The notes under the pieces are model-generated. The model worked only from the letters and a program-made list of their open reading frames with translations, did no database searches and was not told the DNA's origin. 25,162 bases of DNA, from positions 1 through 25,162 of IMG/VR virus record IMGVR_UViG_3300009173_000072, one strand, 5' to 3'. How positions within the stretch are numbered: position 1 is the first letter of the stretch; every line of letters begins with the position of its first letter. The position numbers were made by a program, and so were the translations under genes. The DNA is from a virus. Of this stretch, positions 7,555 through 16,853 are shown piece after piece.

Positions 7555-9878
7555 TATTGATTCGCTCCTAGATTTTCATAAACAGAACCCTCACCTAATG
7601 CAGCTTGTAATGCTTGAGTTGCTTCTACTGTTACTTGGCTGTTATCTTGTTCTAAACCTTTAGCTCTTAATGTCGCAGTTGCAGTAGTAAAATCATTTGT
7701 TGCAACCATATCTTGCCACCAAGATTCTGTTTCATCTGCAGCTTCTCCCCAAACAGAAGTTGTTAAGTTTCTCCAAGGTGTAACTATATCTTCATAAGAT
7801 AGATTTGAATTAGTGTATTGAGGAAACAATCCTAATCTATTATTTTTTAACTGCTCTATTAATGCAGCTTCAAAGTCTGGGTCATTTCTTATTCTTCCAG
7901 CTCGTTTAGAAACCTCTTCATTAGTAAGTTGTCCAAACACAGGACCTAGCCACTGATTATACAGTTGTCTAACTCTATCTTCTTTTTCTGCTGTTCTTTC
8001 TAATCCACCAACTCCTGCTGAAGTTACATAACCTGTAAAATCTGTATCTCTAACACCTGACCTAAATGGGTCTGCAAATAGTGCTAGTTGTTCTGAAGCA
8101 TAAGATTCTGTCCATTGTCCACTAACCCATTTATCTGCAACCCAACTAACTAAAGCATCAGGTGGAGCTTTCTCTTGTCCTGTTTCTGAATCAAAACCAC
8201 CAGTTACGCCTGCTGCTTCTAATGCTCTACTTACTTGAATTTTATAATCATTCTTTAATGCTGCAGCTGAAGAAGGGTCAGAATTATATTTTCTTAACCA
8301 AGCTTGTTCTGCTTCTGAATGTTCTTTATACCAGTCTGTCATTGCCCACTCAGCTGCACTTACTTGTCTACCTTCTAGTTCTGCTTCTGCTATTAAGGAA
8401 ATAGATTGTTTATCTAATAACCAAGGAGCAATCTGAGCTTGTGTAGTTAGATTATCTACAAAAGTTAAGAAAGGATGGGGAGCTTGACCAGTATTTGGGT
8501 CATTGCCTGGTAGTTCTGATGTAGTACCAGCAACAATAAAGTCATCTATCTCTTCCTCTGTCATAAAATAATTTATTTCGTAAGGAGCGTTCTCAGTTAG
8601 AATACCTGCCTTATACAAGTCGTTATGTCTTACTTCATAAAACATTCTTATAGGTAATCCTTTATACATAGTTCCAGCTCCTGGCACTGTGTACATTAAA
8701 TATAATCTATCTTCATCTGATTCAACGAGGACTGCACCCTCTGGAATATTGTTAAATTGATTTAGGGTTGTTGAACCTGGCTGACCTGCTATAGCATCTT
8801 CTTTCTCATCAGTTTTAGTACTATCAACAATAATTTTTACACTATCTGCTAGATTTTCTTCATCACGATAGGTTTTCCATATTTCATCTAGTTCTGTTAT
8901 CGGTAAATATCCCTGCCAATCAACATCTGGATTTTCAGTTCCTGGAGTCCAACCATTCAATAAAGCATAAAATTCATCTTCTGAACCTGCACTTCTAAAT
9001 GAACCATCTTTCTCAAACAATGCGTATTTTTTATCATCAAGAAGTATTATGTTTGGACCATCAGTATTCCAATCACTTGACCACCAATCTTCCTCAACTA
9101 CTTCCTCAACTACTTTTTCAACTACTTCATCATCATCAGTTATAACTTTTCCAAAATCATTACCAATTACTTCTGAGGTCTTTGGATTAAATATATTCCC
9201 TGTTTTTTCATCATAACCTTCAAGTTCTCCATCTTTATTTATCCTTAAAACAAATCCTGTTTGGTCCTCAAAAATAATTTCATCAGGTGTATTTATGTTT
9301 TCTAAAAATTTAGCAATAACTTCCATTTCTTCTTCAATAGTGTCACCTACATCTCTGAAATCTGAATCTATCTTATCTAGTAGTTCTTTTAGTTCTTGGT
9401 CATTTAATATTTTAGGTGCTATTTCTTTTGCTATTCTAGTTTGTTCTTCAACAATATCTTTTTTGTTGTATATATCATCAACACTTCCAACATCAACTTC
9501 ATCTTCTACTACTTCATCTTCTACTACTTCATCTTTTCCTGGGTTTGTATATCTTGTATCAGGTATATCATATTGTCTAAGGTATCTCGCATAATATTGA
9601 TTATCTGATAAAGTTTTTGCTTCTTCTAAATTAGCTTCTATAGAAACATCTATATCCACATCAGGTGATAGTTGTTTAGGTAACTCTATAAGGTGATTCT
9701 TAATATCATTTTGGAACTGATGTATTACAACTGCAAGTGGTTTCCCTTCAAAGTTCTTCTCCCAATTAGACTTATATCTCTGAGCTAGATATATCTTTTT
9801 AATAGCAGCTATAGCATTTCGGTCTTTAAATACTGGGTCGTAATCTTTTCCGTATCCTGTTTCATCTCCGTTAGCCAT
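7554..9878 (-). CDS. Large acidic virion protein of unknown role (774 aa)
   Basis: A 774-aa protein with no family I can name. The N-terminal 110 residues are mixed helix. Two very acidic low-complexity segments follow: near 116-135 (DEVVEDEVVEDEVD) and near 250-275 (DDDEVVEKVVEEVVEEDWW). At the DNA level the first is a short repeat of the VVEDE codons. The middle resembles beta-rich sequence (LYLMYTVPGAGTMYKGL). The last 250 residues are helical with many Trp and charged residues. It is coupled by TAATG to the transglycosylase gene before it and the 274-aa gene after it. The context suggests a structural protein inside the head or at the ejection channel. Function is inferred only from position. 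Confidence 0.5.
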   Translation of the reverse strand: MANGDETGYGKDYDPVFKDRNAIAAIKKIYLAQRYKSNWEKNFEGKPLAVVIHQFQNDIKNHLIELPKQLSPDVDIDVSIEANLEEAKTLSDNQYYARYLRQYDIPDTRYTNPGKDEVVEDEVVEDEVDVGSVDDIYNKKDIVEEQTRIAKEIAPKILNDQELKELLDKIDSDFRDVGDTIEEEMEVIAKFLENINTPDEIIFEDQTGFVLRINKDGELEGYDEKTGNIFNPKTSEVIGNDFGKVITDDDEVVEKVVEEVVEEDWWSSDWNTDGPNIILLDDKKYALFEKDGSFRSAGSEDEFYALLNGWTPGTENPDVDWQGYLPITELDEIWKTYRDEENLADSVKIIVDSTKTDEKEDAIAGQPGSTTLNQFNNIPEGAVLVESDEDRLYLMYTVPGAGTMYKGLPIRMFYEVRHNDLYKAGILTENAPYEINYFMTEEEIDDFIVAGTTSELPGNDPNTGQAPHPFLTFVDNLTTQAQIAPWLLDKQSISLIAEAELEGRQVSAAEWAMTDWYKEHSEAEQAWLRKYNSDPSSAAALKNDYKIQVSRALEAAGVTGGFDSETGQEKAPPDALVSWVADKWVSGQWTESYASEQLALFADPFRSGVRDTDFTGYVTSAGVGGLERTAEKEDRVRQLYNQWLGPVFGQLTNEEVSKRAGRIRNDPDFEAALIEQLKNNRLGLFPQYTNSNLSYEDIVTPWRNLTTSVWGEAADETESWWQDMVATNDFTTATATLRAKGLEQDNSQVTVEATQALQAALGEGSVYENLGANQ

Positions 9879-10585
9879 TATTCCATTCCCTCTGGCATTT
9901 CAAATGCTATGTTCTTTCTCTTAGGAGTTAGAGCATCTACTATCTCAGCTCCATATTTAGCAATCTTATCATTACTCGGTACGACTTCTCTATTAAGCCT
10001 TGTGTAATCTGGTGAATCAACTTTAACAATAGTATTATTTGGAGCATCTAGTATTTCTCCTTTAGGGTTATATGCTGTAGTAAAAAACTTATCTTGGTTT
10101 CTTAGTTCAGCATACGATTGAATATTTCTATTAGATTGTGGTTTTTCTTTTTCAACCTCATACATATTCATTACTTTGTTTACATATGTTTCAATATTTG
10201 GTCCTATGTCTTGTAAGTTAGTTATATCTTTAACTGCTTCCATACCATTAGCAGCTGCATCATTTGCTGCTCCTGGTCCACCATACCAAGCTACAGCTAC
10301 CAATTCCCAAGAACCATATTTGTTGTAGTACTCTTGTATTTTATTTGCAGCAACTATATCTTGTATAACTGGTATTCTCCAATCAGCACCTTTATATCCT
10401 GCTTCTTTTGCCCACCATTCCCAGTTAATATCAAGTATTCCATAAGCTCCCAAAGCCTGCACTGTTTCTAAACCTCTATTTGTTTGTGTTTGAGTTTTTC
10501 TATGTTTCTTTAAGTAATCACCACCAGCATTTTCTTGCTGTCTTATAGCTTCCATAAATGCGTATAGTTCTGTATTCTCTGGCAT
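9878..10585 (-). CDS. Virion lytic transglycosylase (SLT-like, 235 aa)
   Basis: A lysozyme-fold transglycosylase that would cut peptidoglycan during DNA entry. Counting from the ATG at 10585, the catalytic Glu is probably E18 in IRQQENAGGDY. The family GAYGILD motif (usually GxxQ) is at 46-52, and the NKIQEYYNKYGSWELVAVAW segment with YGGPG is at 81-105. The C-terminal half is unassigned and polar. I chose the ATG at 10585 because it starts 1 nt after the upstream stop and keeps the whole domain. A GTG at 10669 in the same frame would add 28 residues starting MKILTFVKLGLVCLLLL, which looks like a signal peptide but overlaps the upstream gene. Its place among virion genes argues for a tail or internal enzyme, not a holin-dependent endolysin. 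Confidence 0.78.
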   Translation of the reverse strand: MPENTELYAFMEAIRQQENAGGDYLKKHRKTQTQTNRGLETVQALGAYGILDINWEWWAKEAGYKGADWRIPVIQDIVAANKIQEYYNKYGSWELVAVAWYGGPGAANDAAANGMEAVKDITNLQDIGPNIETYVNKVMNMYEVEKEKPQSNRNIQSYAELRNQDKFFTTAYNPKGEILDAPNNTIVKVDSPDYTRLNREVVPSNDKIAKYGAEIVDALTPKRKNIAFEMPEGME

Positions 10586-10586
10586 A

Positions 10587-11627
10587 TTAGAAATATCCCT
10601 CTGCACCTGGTCGTTGGTTAAGAGAAGCAAACATACTAGACCTAGCTTTACGAATGTCAAGATTTTCACCCTTCTTTCCTTCTTCCTTAGCTATCATATT
10701 ATCAAAATTATTTGCTAAAGATGCACTTTGGTCTATCTGTGTCATACCATATGTATCTATGCTAGATTGTACATTTTCTTTTGAGTAGTTTCCAAACTCC
10801 CCTGCTAGTAAACCACCCCCTGTTACATCATCCTGTCTTGTTATTTCTGTTAATTCTGTATCTTGTGTATATGCTTGTTGTGCTTCTGAATATAAAGTAT
10901 TAGCTAATAGTTTTAATTCGTATGGTTGAGGATTACGATTAACTCTTCTTCTGAACATTGTTACAATACTGTTCTTAACAGTGTCATAATCAGGTGGTAA
11001 ATATGCTGGAGCATCTGGGTACTTAGGTAGAGGATTATTAACATACTCATCTAAAGCAGCGTTCCATTCTGTACCTGTTATCTTTTCTTCTGCTGTAACC
11101 CCTCTTCTATTAACTCTATCAAGTACAAAGGAGAAAGCTGTTTGTGTTGTCCTTCCCCAATCTCCAGCTAGAAAACTAGCATCAGTTTCTAATAGCCCTG
11201 CATTAATTAATCCAGCTTGTATTCTTGCTATCTCTTCTTCATCTTTCCCTGTAAATAAACTTATTAACTCATTTTCTGTATAATACTCTGTAGCTTCATC
11301 ACCTCTAGGGCTAACATAATTTGCAGGAACACCTATTGGTGATTCCCCTGGCTGTACCAGACCATATTGGGATTGTGCCTGTGCCATACTTACATCATAA
11401 TTTCCCATTGAGCCTATATCACTATCTTCATCTAAAGCCATAGCTAGTAGATGCTGTGGAACACCATATGATAATAAGTACTTGCTTGCAGATTCTATAT
11501 CAGGTGTTTCGTTTATAATATCAAACTGGTCTTGGGATAGCATTATCACACCCTCACCAGATACAGCCTGACTATTAACATACCGAAGTATCTCTACAAT
11601 TCTATCTATAAATGTTGATGTATCCAT
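10587..11627 (-). CDS. Virion protein with peptidoglycan-binding-like region (346 aa)
   Basis: A 346-aa protein between the 1558-aa gene (TAATG overlap at 11627) and the transglycosylase gene. Residues of about 124-195 resemble a PG_binding_1-type helical domain: LFTGKDEEEIARIQAGLINA, a Gly-Asp-Trp-Gly turn, then TTQTAFSFVL. In true family members a GxxGxxT turn precedes the last helix. Here GDWGRTTQTAF is close to that. The region before it is Ser/Gln-rich, and the C-terminal 140 residues are charged helices. Next to a transglycosylase, a cell-wall binding helper in the virion is a reasonable inference. The domain call is from pattern only. Confidence 0.5.
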   Translation of the reverse strand: MDTSTFIDRIVEILRYVNSQAVSGEGVIMLSQDQFDIINETPDIESASKYLLSYGVPQHLLAMALDEDSDIGSMGNYDVSMAQAQSQYGLVQPGESPIGVPANYVSPRGDEATEYYTENELISLFTGKDEEEIARIQAGLINAGLLETDASFLAGDWGRTTQTAFSFVLDRVNRRGVTAEEKITGTEWNAALDEYVNNPLPKYPDAPAYLPPDYDTVKNSIVTMFRRRVNRNPQPYELKLLANTLYSEAQQAYTQDTELTEITRQDDVTGGGLLAGEFGNYSKENVQSSIDTYGMTQIDQSASLANNFDNMIAKEEGKKGENLDIRKARSSMFASLNQRPGAEGYF

Positions 11628-14600
11628 TATTCGTTAGCCTCTAATAAAGCAATATCCTCATATTCTTTTCTTAACTCTCTTTCAAACACTTCATTCATTA
11701 AAGCTCCAGCTTCTGGATACTTAATAAGTATCTGGCTTTTCACAAATCGTAAGTGTTTTCTAAAAGAAACAAGTTTTGATGAACTTCTAAAAGATGTAGG
11801 CAAATAATTTGCACCAGGTATCTTAGTAGTTATTTCAATAACTTTATCTCTTTCTTTAATATATTCTACCAGTGCTTGTGCTACTGGCTCGTTTTTTAAT
11901 TCAGGTATTAGTTGATATGTTACAGGGTCAAACCAAGTGTAAAGCTCCATAATAATCTCATTAATCTCTGGTTTCTTTACTGAGCCTGGTATAGACATAC
12001 CATATCCATAATATTTAGAAGCAAGTTCTGCCTTCTGATTTCTTTTGGCTGCCTGTGATACCCTATCTGTTTTATTAACTAAATCATTTCTTATTAACCA
12101 CGCTTCAAATTCTAAGTTACCTTTAAGGATATTCTTAGCTCTCTGCCATTGTTCAGGTGTTCTTGGTACTCTTTCCCCTTCTACTATTTGATTCCAATAA
12201 GCATCATAAGAAAACTCTGAATCTGATTCATCAATCAAAAACCCATAAGTAAAATTAAATTTCTTTACTAGGTCTTTATTCTTTCTCTCCCACTCTGCTC
12301 CATCTGCAGTTATAGGTCTTTTTAAAATAGTTTCTGTTTTAGCTGTTGCTATTGCTATTGGGTCAAATCCAAATCTAGTTGTGAACTCACTCATAGCTGC
12401 ATCAATATCAGGTGCAGTAGAAGAAATCTCTCTCCATTCCTGAGCTAAAGTTTCAAACAAGAAGTATGTTCCAGTATTATCAGCTATCTCATATTTAGGT
12501 GAACTAGGTCCTGCTGGTCCGAGAAACTGTGCAAATGCTCTTATCATTATTATTTCTTGTGCATATTCTGCAGCTAAATCTAACGCCTGTGCTGCTTCTT
12601 TAGGACCACTGTCAGATACTACTCCTGCTAAAAGTAATGCTTTATAAACTTCAATCACTGTGTTGTTATACATTCTCTTTGTTTCATCTGTATTCTGAAC
12701 AAACGCATTAAGAAACTTCTTAGCATAACTAGGAAAAGGTACAAGTGAAGCACCTATTTCAGATGGTGTACCAGCTCTTGGTGGAGAAAATTCACCAAAC
12801 AATATAAATTGAGCTAACCCCTCTGGTTTAAATACTTGAAACTTCTCATTTAAAAATGCAGCAGGTACTGTAATAGTTGGTCCGAAGCCTGGTATAACAT
12901 TGGCTGCTAGGTTGATTGAACGAAGATACACAGGTAGATTTACCTTTACTCCTTTTTCTTCAAGGTCTTTAAACATCCATTTTCTAATTAATCCACTACC
13001 TGGATAGTTAAACATTTCTTGACCAGTTAAAGGGTCCGGATAGAAGAAACCTTTTTGGTCATCATCTTCAAATTGCTTTCCTTCTTTTCTTCCTGACTGA
13101 ACTACTTGTTGAGCTCTCCTTAAAGGTCTTAACCTTTCTTGTTTTATTATCTTTCCCCAAGTTGTGAAGATTTCAACAAATGCTTCTCCGAAAGGAAACA
13201 GTGCTCTTGTAGATTGCCCTAGTCTTGTTCTTGTTGTTACATCATAAAGAAGTCTTTTTGTTTGAGTAAGAGCATAAGCAGATGCTGACTTATCAACTAT
13301 CTCAATCTTATTAATACCACCAACTTCTCCTGTGGCTTTGTTTATTCTTTTCCATACTTGTCTTTCTAATTTAGTTCCCTTATCTATTCCACGCTTTTTA
13401 GCTTGTTTTTTTATTTTCTTAAGAGTAGCTGCGTTTGAGTGTTCTGCCAGTTCACCAATCTTTTTCCAGTAACTAGCTTTAAATGCTGGTGACCTAGACA
13501 ATTTGTTTGTAGGTACAGTCATTAACATATCAAATAGTTTATCTACAGTTCGGTTCATTAATTTAATACTCGTACTATCTGTAAATGTTTCTACTTTTGC
13601 AGTTTCAGGCAATATATCAAGAAAATCTTCAAAGAACTTTTTTTTAATTTCTTCTTGATTTTTTCTAAGTTGAACTGTTATCTTATCGTACTCAGTATTA
13701 CTTAACTCACCTTTCCAATATGCTTCCAACTTTACTCCTTTTAATCCTTTCATATCATCTGCATTTGTTACTTTTGTACTTGATATCCATTTCAACAACT
13801 CTGGTTTTCCACCTTCTTGTATCCACCTACTAGATGCAGCTGGAGCTCCTTTTGCAGTCGTGAATTTTAATTTACCACCTGCTACTTCTGCAAGATTTGC
13901 ATTAACATAATTAATAAATTCATCTACTAATTGACCACCTGGTTTTGATTGTCTGCCTGCTCCTTTAAACATATGACTTTCTGCACCTGTAACTTTTTTA
14001 ATGTGGTTATTCTGCCAAGTTCCTTTTCTCTTAGCTGCTGCTCTAAGTATTCTTAATTGTGAAGCTCTTTGTGCTGCAGGAAGTAATTGTATCCTTGCTA
14101 ACTCTTTTGACAAAGGGTCAAAGAAAGCCTGTAATGTATTTCTAAATGTAGCATCTTTCCAGGATTTAGAGGTTACACCACTTTTCTGTACAAGAGTCCA
14201 CTGTCCTGCTCCTGCCCATCTTCTTCTGATAGAGGACATTGTTCCTGATGCGTTAGACATAGCTGACATATGAAAGGCATTATTTTCAAATGAATTTATC
14301 AATCCTACTTGAACTTCTCTAGGACTGTTTAATACTCTAGCTATTGTATCTAGAGGGTGTGTTATTACATTTGTTACACCTGAAGATAGGATTCTTATTT
14401 GTTCTTCTAAAATAACTCTTACTGTCCAAGCTGGTCTTAAAAGAACAAGTGGTTTAAACACGCCACCATAATACCAATCCAAAAATCTTCTTGAAGATTC
14501 TGCACTTTGTCCAGTAAAGAACTTTGTTCCTATTGGTCCTAAACTTGAATCTAAGGCTTTGGATAGTCTAAGTATGTCTGTTGGTTTTGGTAAGTATATT

Positions 14601-16303
14601 TCATCAGCTAACTGTGTAGCTGTCAGAGGGTTCACTAAAACTTCATCAGCTGCAATGTCTTTCTTTTTCTTTCTTAATATTTTTCTTAACATTGGTGCAA
14701 TCGGCATATCACTTGTTGTGTATTTTCTTCCTGCTGTTTTAGCCATTTCACCTTCGGCATAAAATTTACCCATAACATTTGTACCTCGTTCAATAAGTTC
14801 TTCTTGAAATTTTGTTAAACTGCCTTTAACAATATTTCCTGCTTTATCTAATTTTCCTCCAAGATTTTTAACGATTGCTGGTTTAAAATCTTTTTGTAAC
14901 ATCTCAACTAATGTATTAACTACCTGAGTTGGAGCATCATCTGATTCTAAAGCATCAAGCATTTTGTTAAAATACTTACTGCTTATCTCCTTAGCTTTTT
15001 TTTCTGGTAACTGGTCAGTAACTAATCTCAACATTCTTGCCATTTGAACTATTGAACCATCTACATCTGCAGTAACTATAACGTTACCATATGTTTTCTC
15101 CATCATCCTTGTTAAACGATTTCCTTTTTTAACTACTGTAGGAAGTTGGTTTGATGTAAGTTGTATTATTTCTCCACTAACAAAATTTGAAAGTTCTGTG
15201 TCTATATCTTCAAATTTTTTTCCCTTATTCTTCTTTTTAAATTTACGTAATCTAACTAAGAATTTTTCATCTGTAATCTGTTCTTTTGATAAACGAATAA
15301 TCTCATATCCATCATCTGCATTATCCCAAAGGAACTTTCTAAACACTAGACCTTCCTCTCCTGCCATAAAGGCTTTTACAGTAGGTCCACTTACACTTTT
15401 TCTTGCTGCACCAATTAATCCACTTGATTGAAACTCTTTCATTTTTGCCATAGAAGTAAACGCTTTTTTTGATTTACCTAAATAAGCAAGACCGAATGTT
15501 GCAAGAGCAACTGGGTCTGCAAATATCTGAGCAAGAGCATCTATAGTTCCAGTTATAAAACTATATGCTTTAGTTCCTGGTTCTATAATCTCATCAAATG
15601 GTTTAAACAACCAACGACCAATAGTTACTGTTGGAGCTACACCTGCTGCTTCAAACTTAGCTCTTCTCTCTCCTACAAACTGCACTCCTGTTTCTGCTTT
15701 TAATCTCTGCTCTTCGTATATCTGAGGTCCTAAAACATTTTCTATTACAAACTGTCGTGCCTCTGCAGGTGGAACACCTGATTCTATTAAGTTTTTATAC
15801 TCATCAGTTGTTGTAGGGTCAGTACTACCTAAAAAGATACCACTTCCTATATCTCCACCTTTAAGTGCAGGCATAAACAATTCTGTTTCTGATGCTTCTT
15901 TTGCTTCAGCGTGTGTCATACCCTGTTGTCTAGCTTCTAAATATCTTACTTTCTCTGGTAAACCTTCTTCCCAAGCAGATTGAAAACCAAGAAACAATCC
16001 TCTTAAACCTGCTTTACCTTTGTCTTTAGCAAATGCACCAGCAGTTTTTAATGCTCCATATCCTTCCTCTTCTTTTATTATTGAATCTTGCATAACGATT
16101 TGTGCAAGTCTAGGGTCATCAGGTGAAATGTTTAAACGAACAGCACCTACTACTGCACCAGCTGGGAGTGTAGGATACCTGTTTGCTATAGCTGCTGCTT
16201 GTTTAGCCATCTCTATTGTTGCTGTAGGTTTTAAGTTTTTAGCTTGGAGTTTTATTGTTGTTTCATCCTCAACAACATCACTGTCAAATATTGAATAGGA
16301 CAT
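11627..16303 (-). CDS. Giant internal virion/ejection protein candidate (1558 aa)
   Basis: At 1558 aa this is the largest gene, one sixth of the window. It is mainly helical and Lys/Glu-rich, with one hydrophobic segment near 248-276 (TIDALAQIFADPVALATFGLAYLG). A LLRPAWTVRVILEEQIRIL segment lies near the middle. I recall similar wording from uncultured marine phage virion proteins but did not check it. It is not obviously a tape measure: no long regular coiled coil and no tape repeats. It lies between portal and capsid genes, in the same block as a transglycosylase, like the internal virion proteins of T7-type podoviruses that form an ejection channel. It starts 1 nt after the preceding stop with no clear ribosome site, so coupling is likely. 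Three GTTTAAAC octamers fall inside it. Confidence 0.5.
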   Translation of the reverse strand: MSYSIFDSDVVEDETTIKLQAKNLKPTATIEMAKQAAAIANRYPTLPAGAVVGAVRLNISPDDPRLAQIVMQDSIIKEEEGYGALKTAGAFAKDKGKAGLRGLFLGFQSAWEEGLPEKVRYLEARQQGMTHAEAKEASETELFMPALKGGDIGSGIFLGSTDPTTTDEYKNLIESGVPPAEARQFVIENVLGPQIYEEQRLKAETGVQFVGERRAKFEAAGVAPTVTIGRWLFKPFDEIIEPGTKAYSFITGTIDALAQIFADPVALATFGLAYLGKSKKAFTSMAKMKEFQSSGLIGAARKSVSGPTVKAFMAGEEGLVFRKFLWDNADDGYEIIRLSKEQITDEKFLVRLRKFKKKNKGKKFEDIDTELSNFVSGEIIQLTSNQLPTVVKKGNRLTRMMEKTYGNVIVTADVDGSIVQMARMLRLVTDQLPEKKAKEISSKYFNKMLDALESDDAPTQVVNTLVEMLQKDFKPAIVKNLGGKLDKAGNIVKGSLTKFQEELIERGTNVMGKFYAEGEMAKTAGRKYTTSDMPIAPMLRKILRKKKKDIAADEVLVNPLTATQLADEIYLPKPTDILRLSKALDSSLGPIGTKFFTGQSAESSRRFLDWYYGGVFKPLVLLRPAWTVRVILEEQIRILSSGVTNVITHPLDTIARVLNSPREVQVGLINSFENNAFHMSAMSNASGTMSSIRRRWAGAGQWTLVQKSGVTSKSWKDATFRNTLQAFFDPLSKELARIQLLPAAQRASQLRILRAAAKRKGTWQNNHIKKVTGAESHMFKGAGRQSKPGGQLVDEFINYVNANLAEVAGGKLKFTTAKGAPAASSRWIQEGGKPELLKWISSTKVTNADDMKGLKGVKLEAYWKGELSNTEYDKITVQLRKNQEEIKKKFFEDFLDILPETAKVETFTDSTSIKLMNRTVDKLFDMLMTVPTNKLSRSPAFKASYWKKIGELAEHSNAATLKKIKKQAKKRGIDKGTKLERQVWKRINKATGEVGGINKIEIVDKSASAYALTQTKRLLYDVTTRTRLGQSTRALFPFGEAFVEIFTTWGKIIKQERLRPLRRAQQVVQSGRKEGKQFEDDDQKGFFYPDPLTGQEMFNYPGSGLIRKWMFKDLEEKGVKVNLPVYLRSINLAANVIPGFGPTITVPAAFLNEKFQVFKPEGLAQFILFGEFSPPRAGTPSEIGASLVPFPSYAKKFLNAFVQNTDETKRMYNNTVIEVYKALLLAGVVSDSGPKEAAQALDLAAEYAQEIIMIRAFAQFLGPAGPSSPKYEIADNTGTYFLFETLAQEWREISSTAPDIDAAMSEFTTRFGFDPIAIATAKTETILKRPITADGAEWERKNKDLVKKFNFTYGFLIDESDSEFSYDAYWNQIVEGERVPRTPEQWQRAKNILKGNLEFEAWLIRNDLVNKTDRVSQAAKRNQKAELASKYYGYGMSIPGSVKKPEINEIIMELYTWFDPVTYQLIPELKNEPVAQALVEYIKERDKVIEITTKIPGANYLPTSFRSSSKLVSFRKHLRFVKSQILIKYPEAGALMNEVFERELRKEYEDIALLEANE

Positions 16304-16304
16304 A

Positions 16305-16661
16305 CTATCTAATAAGTCTAGCTAATGCTGGGTCACCTGTTAAAGCATACAACTCGTAAATTAATTCTTGTGTTGTATCTACTGGTGGTACACTTGCCAT
16401 TCCAGTTTGTACTGGCTCTACCTTTCTATTTGTAGATGCCCATACATCTAAATCTAGCTGCTTTTGTGTTTGACTATCTACAATAGGAGTTACTCCTTGA
16501 CTTTCAGTTACTATTTCATTTGAAAAGGTAGGAGTCTTATCCATAAAATCATACATAGCTTCTTTTTCACCGTGTGCCATATCGGATTGTGCGACATAGT
16601 TCCTACTTGCTGGTGGAACATTCAGGGCTGTTTTTTTTACACTAGTAGTAGCTCTGGTCAT
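16305..16661 (-). CDS. Small late protein of unknown role (118 aa)
   Basis: A 118-aa protein with no recognised domain. The N-terminus is basic (TRATTSVKKTALNVPPASRN), the middle is acidic and polar, and the C-terminus is short helices (TQELIYELYALTGDPALARL). I start it at the ATG at 16661 because AGAGGGGG lies just upstream. A longer TTG start at 16685 lacks such a site. The gene overlaps the end of the 69-aa gene by 20 nt in another frame. It sits between portal and the 1558-aa gene. A portal accessory or head protein is possible but nothing in the sequence shows it. Confidence 0.55.
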   Translation of the reverse strand: MTRATTSVKKTALNVPPASRNYVAQSDMAHGEKEAMYDFMDKTPTFSNEIVTESQGVTPIVDSQTQKQLDLDVWASTNRKVEPVQTGMASVPPVDTTQELIYELYALTGDPALARLIR

Positions 16662-16851
16662 CTTCCCCCTCTTCAAAATAAGCAAATGTTGAACTAATAA
16701 TCATATAACCAAAAGGAAATACAATCGGTGGTAGCTGAGTAAACATTAGTATTGGTTCATTTGAGGCATCTGAAATAAGTTCATTACCTATATCATCAAC
16801 ATCATACAAACTATTATTAATTATATTTGCGAATGTTTCATTGGTAGACAT
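16642..16851 (-). CDS. Small acidic late protein (69 aa)
   Basis: A 69-aa acidic protein starting 2 nt after the portal stop, with a GGAATGGGG purine run as ribosome site. The N-terminus is Asn/Asp-rich (TFANIINNSLYDVDDIGNEL). Residues 36-58 are fairly hydrophobic (MFTQLPPIVFPFGYMIISST) but contain prolines, so a membrane helix is uncertain. The C-terminus is Glu/Asp-rich. It overlaps the next gene by 20 nt. Packing in the operon supports a real gene. No function is visible. Confidence 0.5.
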   Translation of the reverse strand: MSTNETFANIINNSLYDVDDIGNELISDASNEPILMFTQLPPIVFPFGYMIISSTFAYFEEGEDDQSYY

Positions 16852-16853
16852 TG

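Noticed and set aside
9490-9535. Short DNA repeat in the 774-aa gene as a mobile or regulatory repeat
   Set aside because: It simply encodes the acidic VVEDE repeat in frame.
14452-16137. GTTTAAAC octamers at 14452, 15601 and 16130 as regulatory sites
   Set aside because: They lie inside the 1558-aa coding sequence with only weak flanking pairing. Chance in an AT-rich gene is the simpler view.
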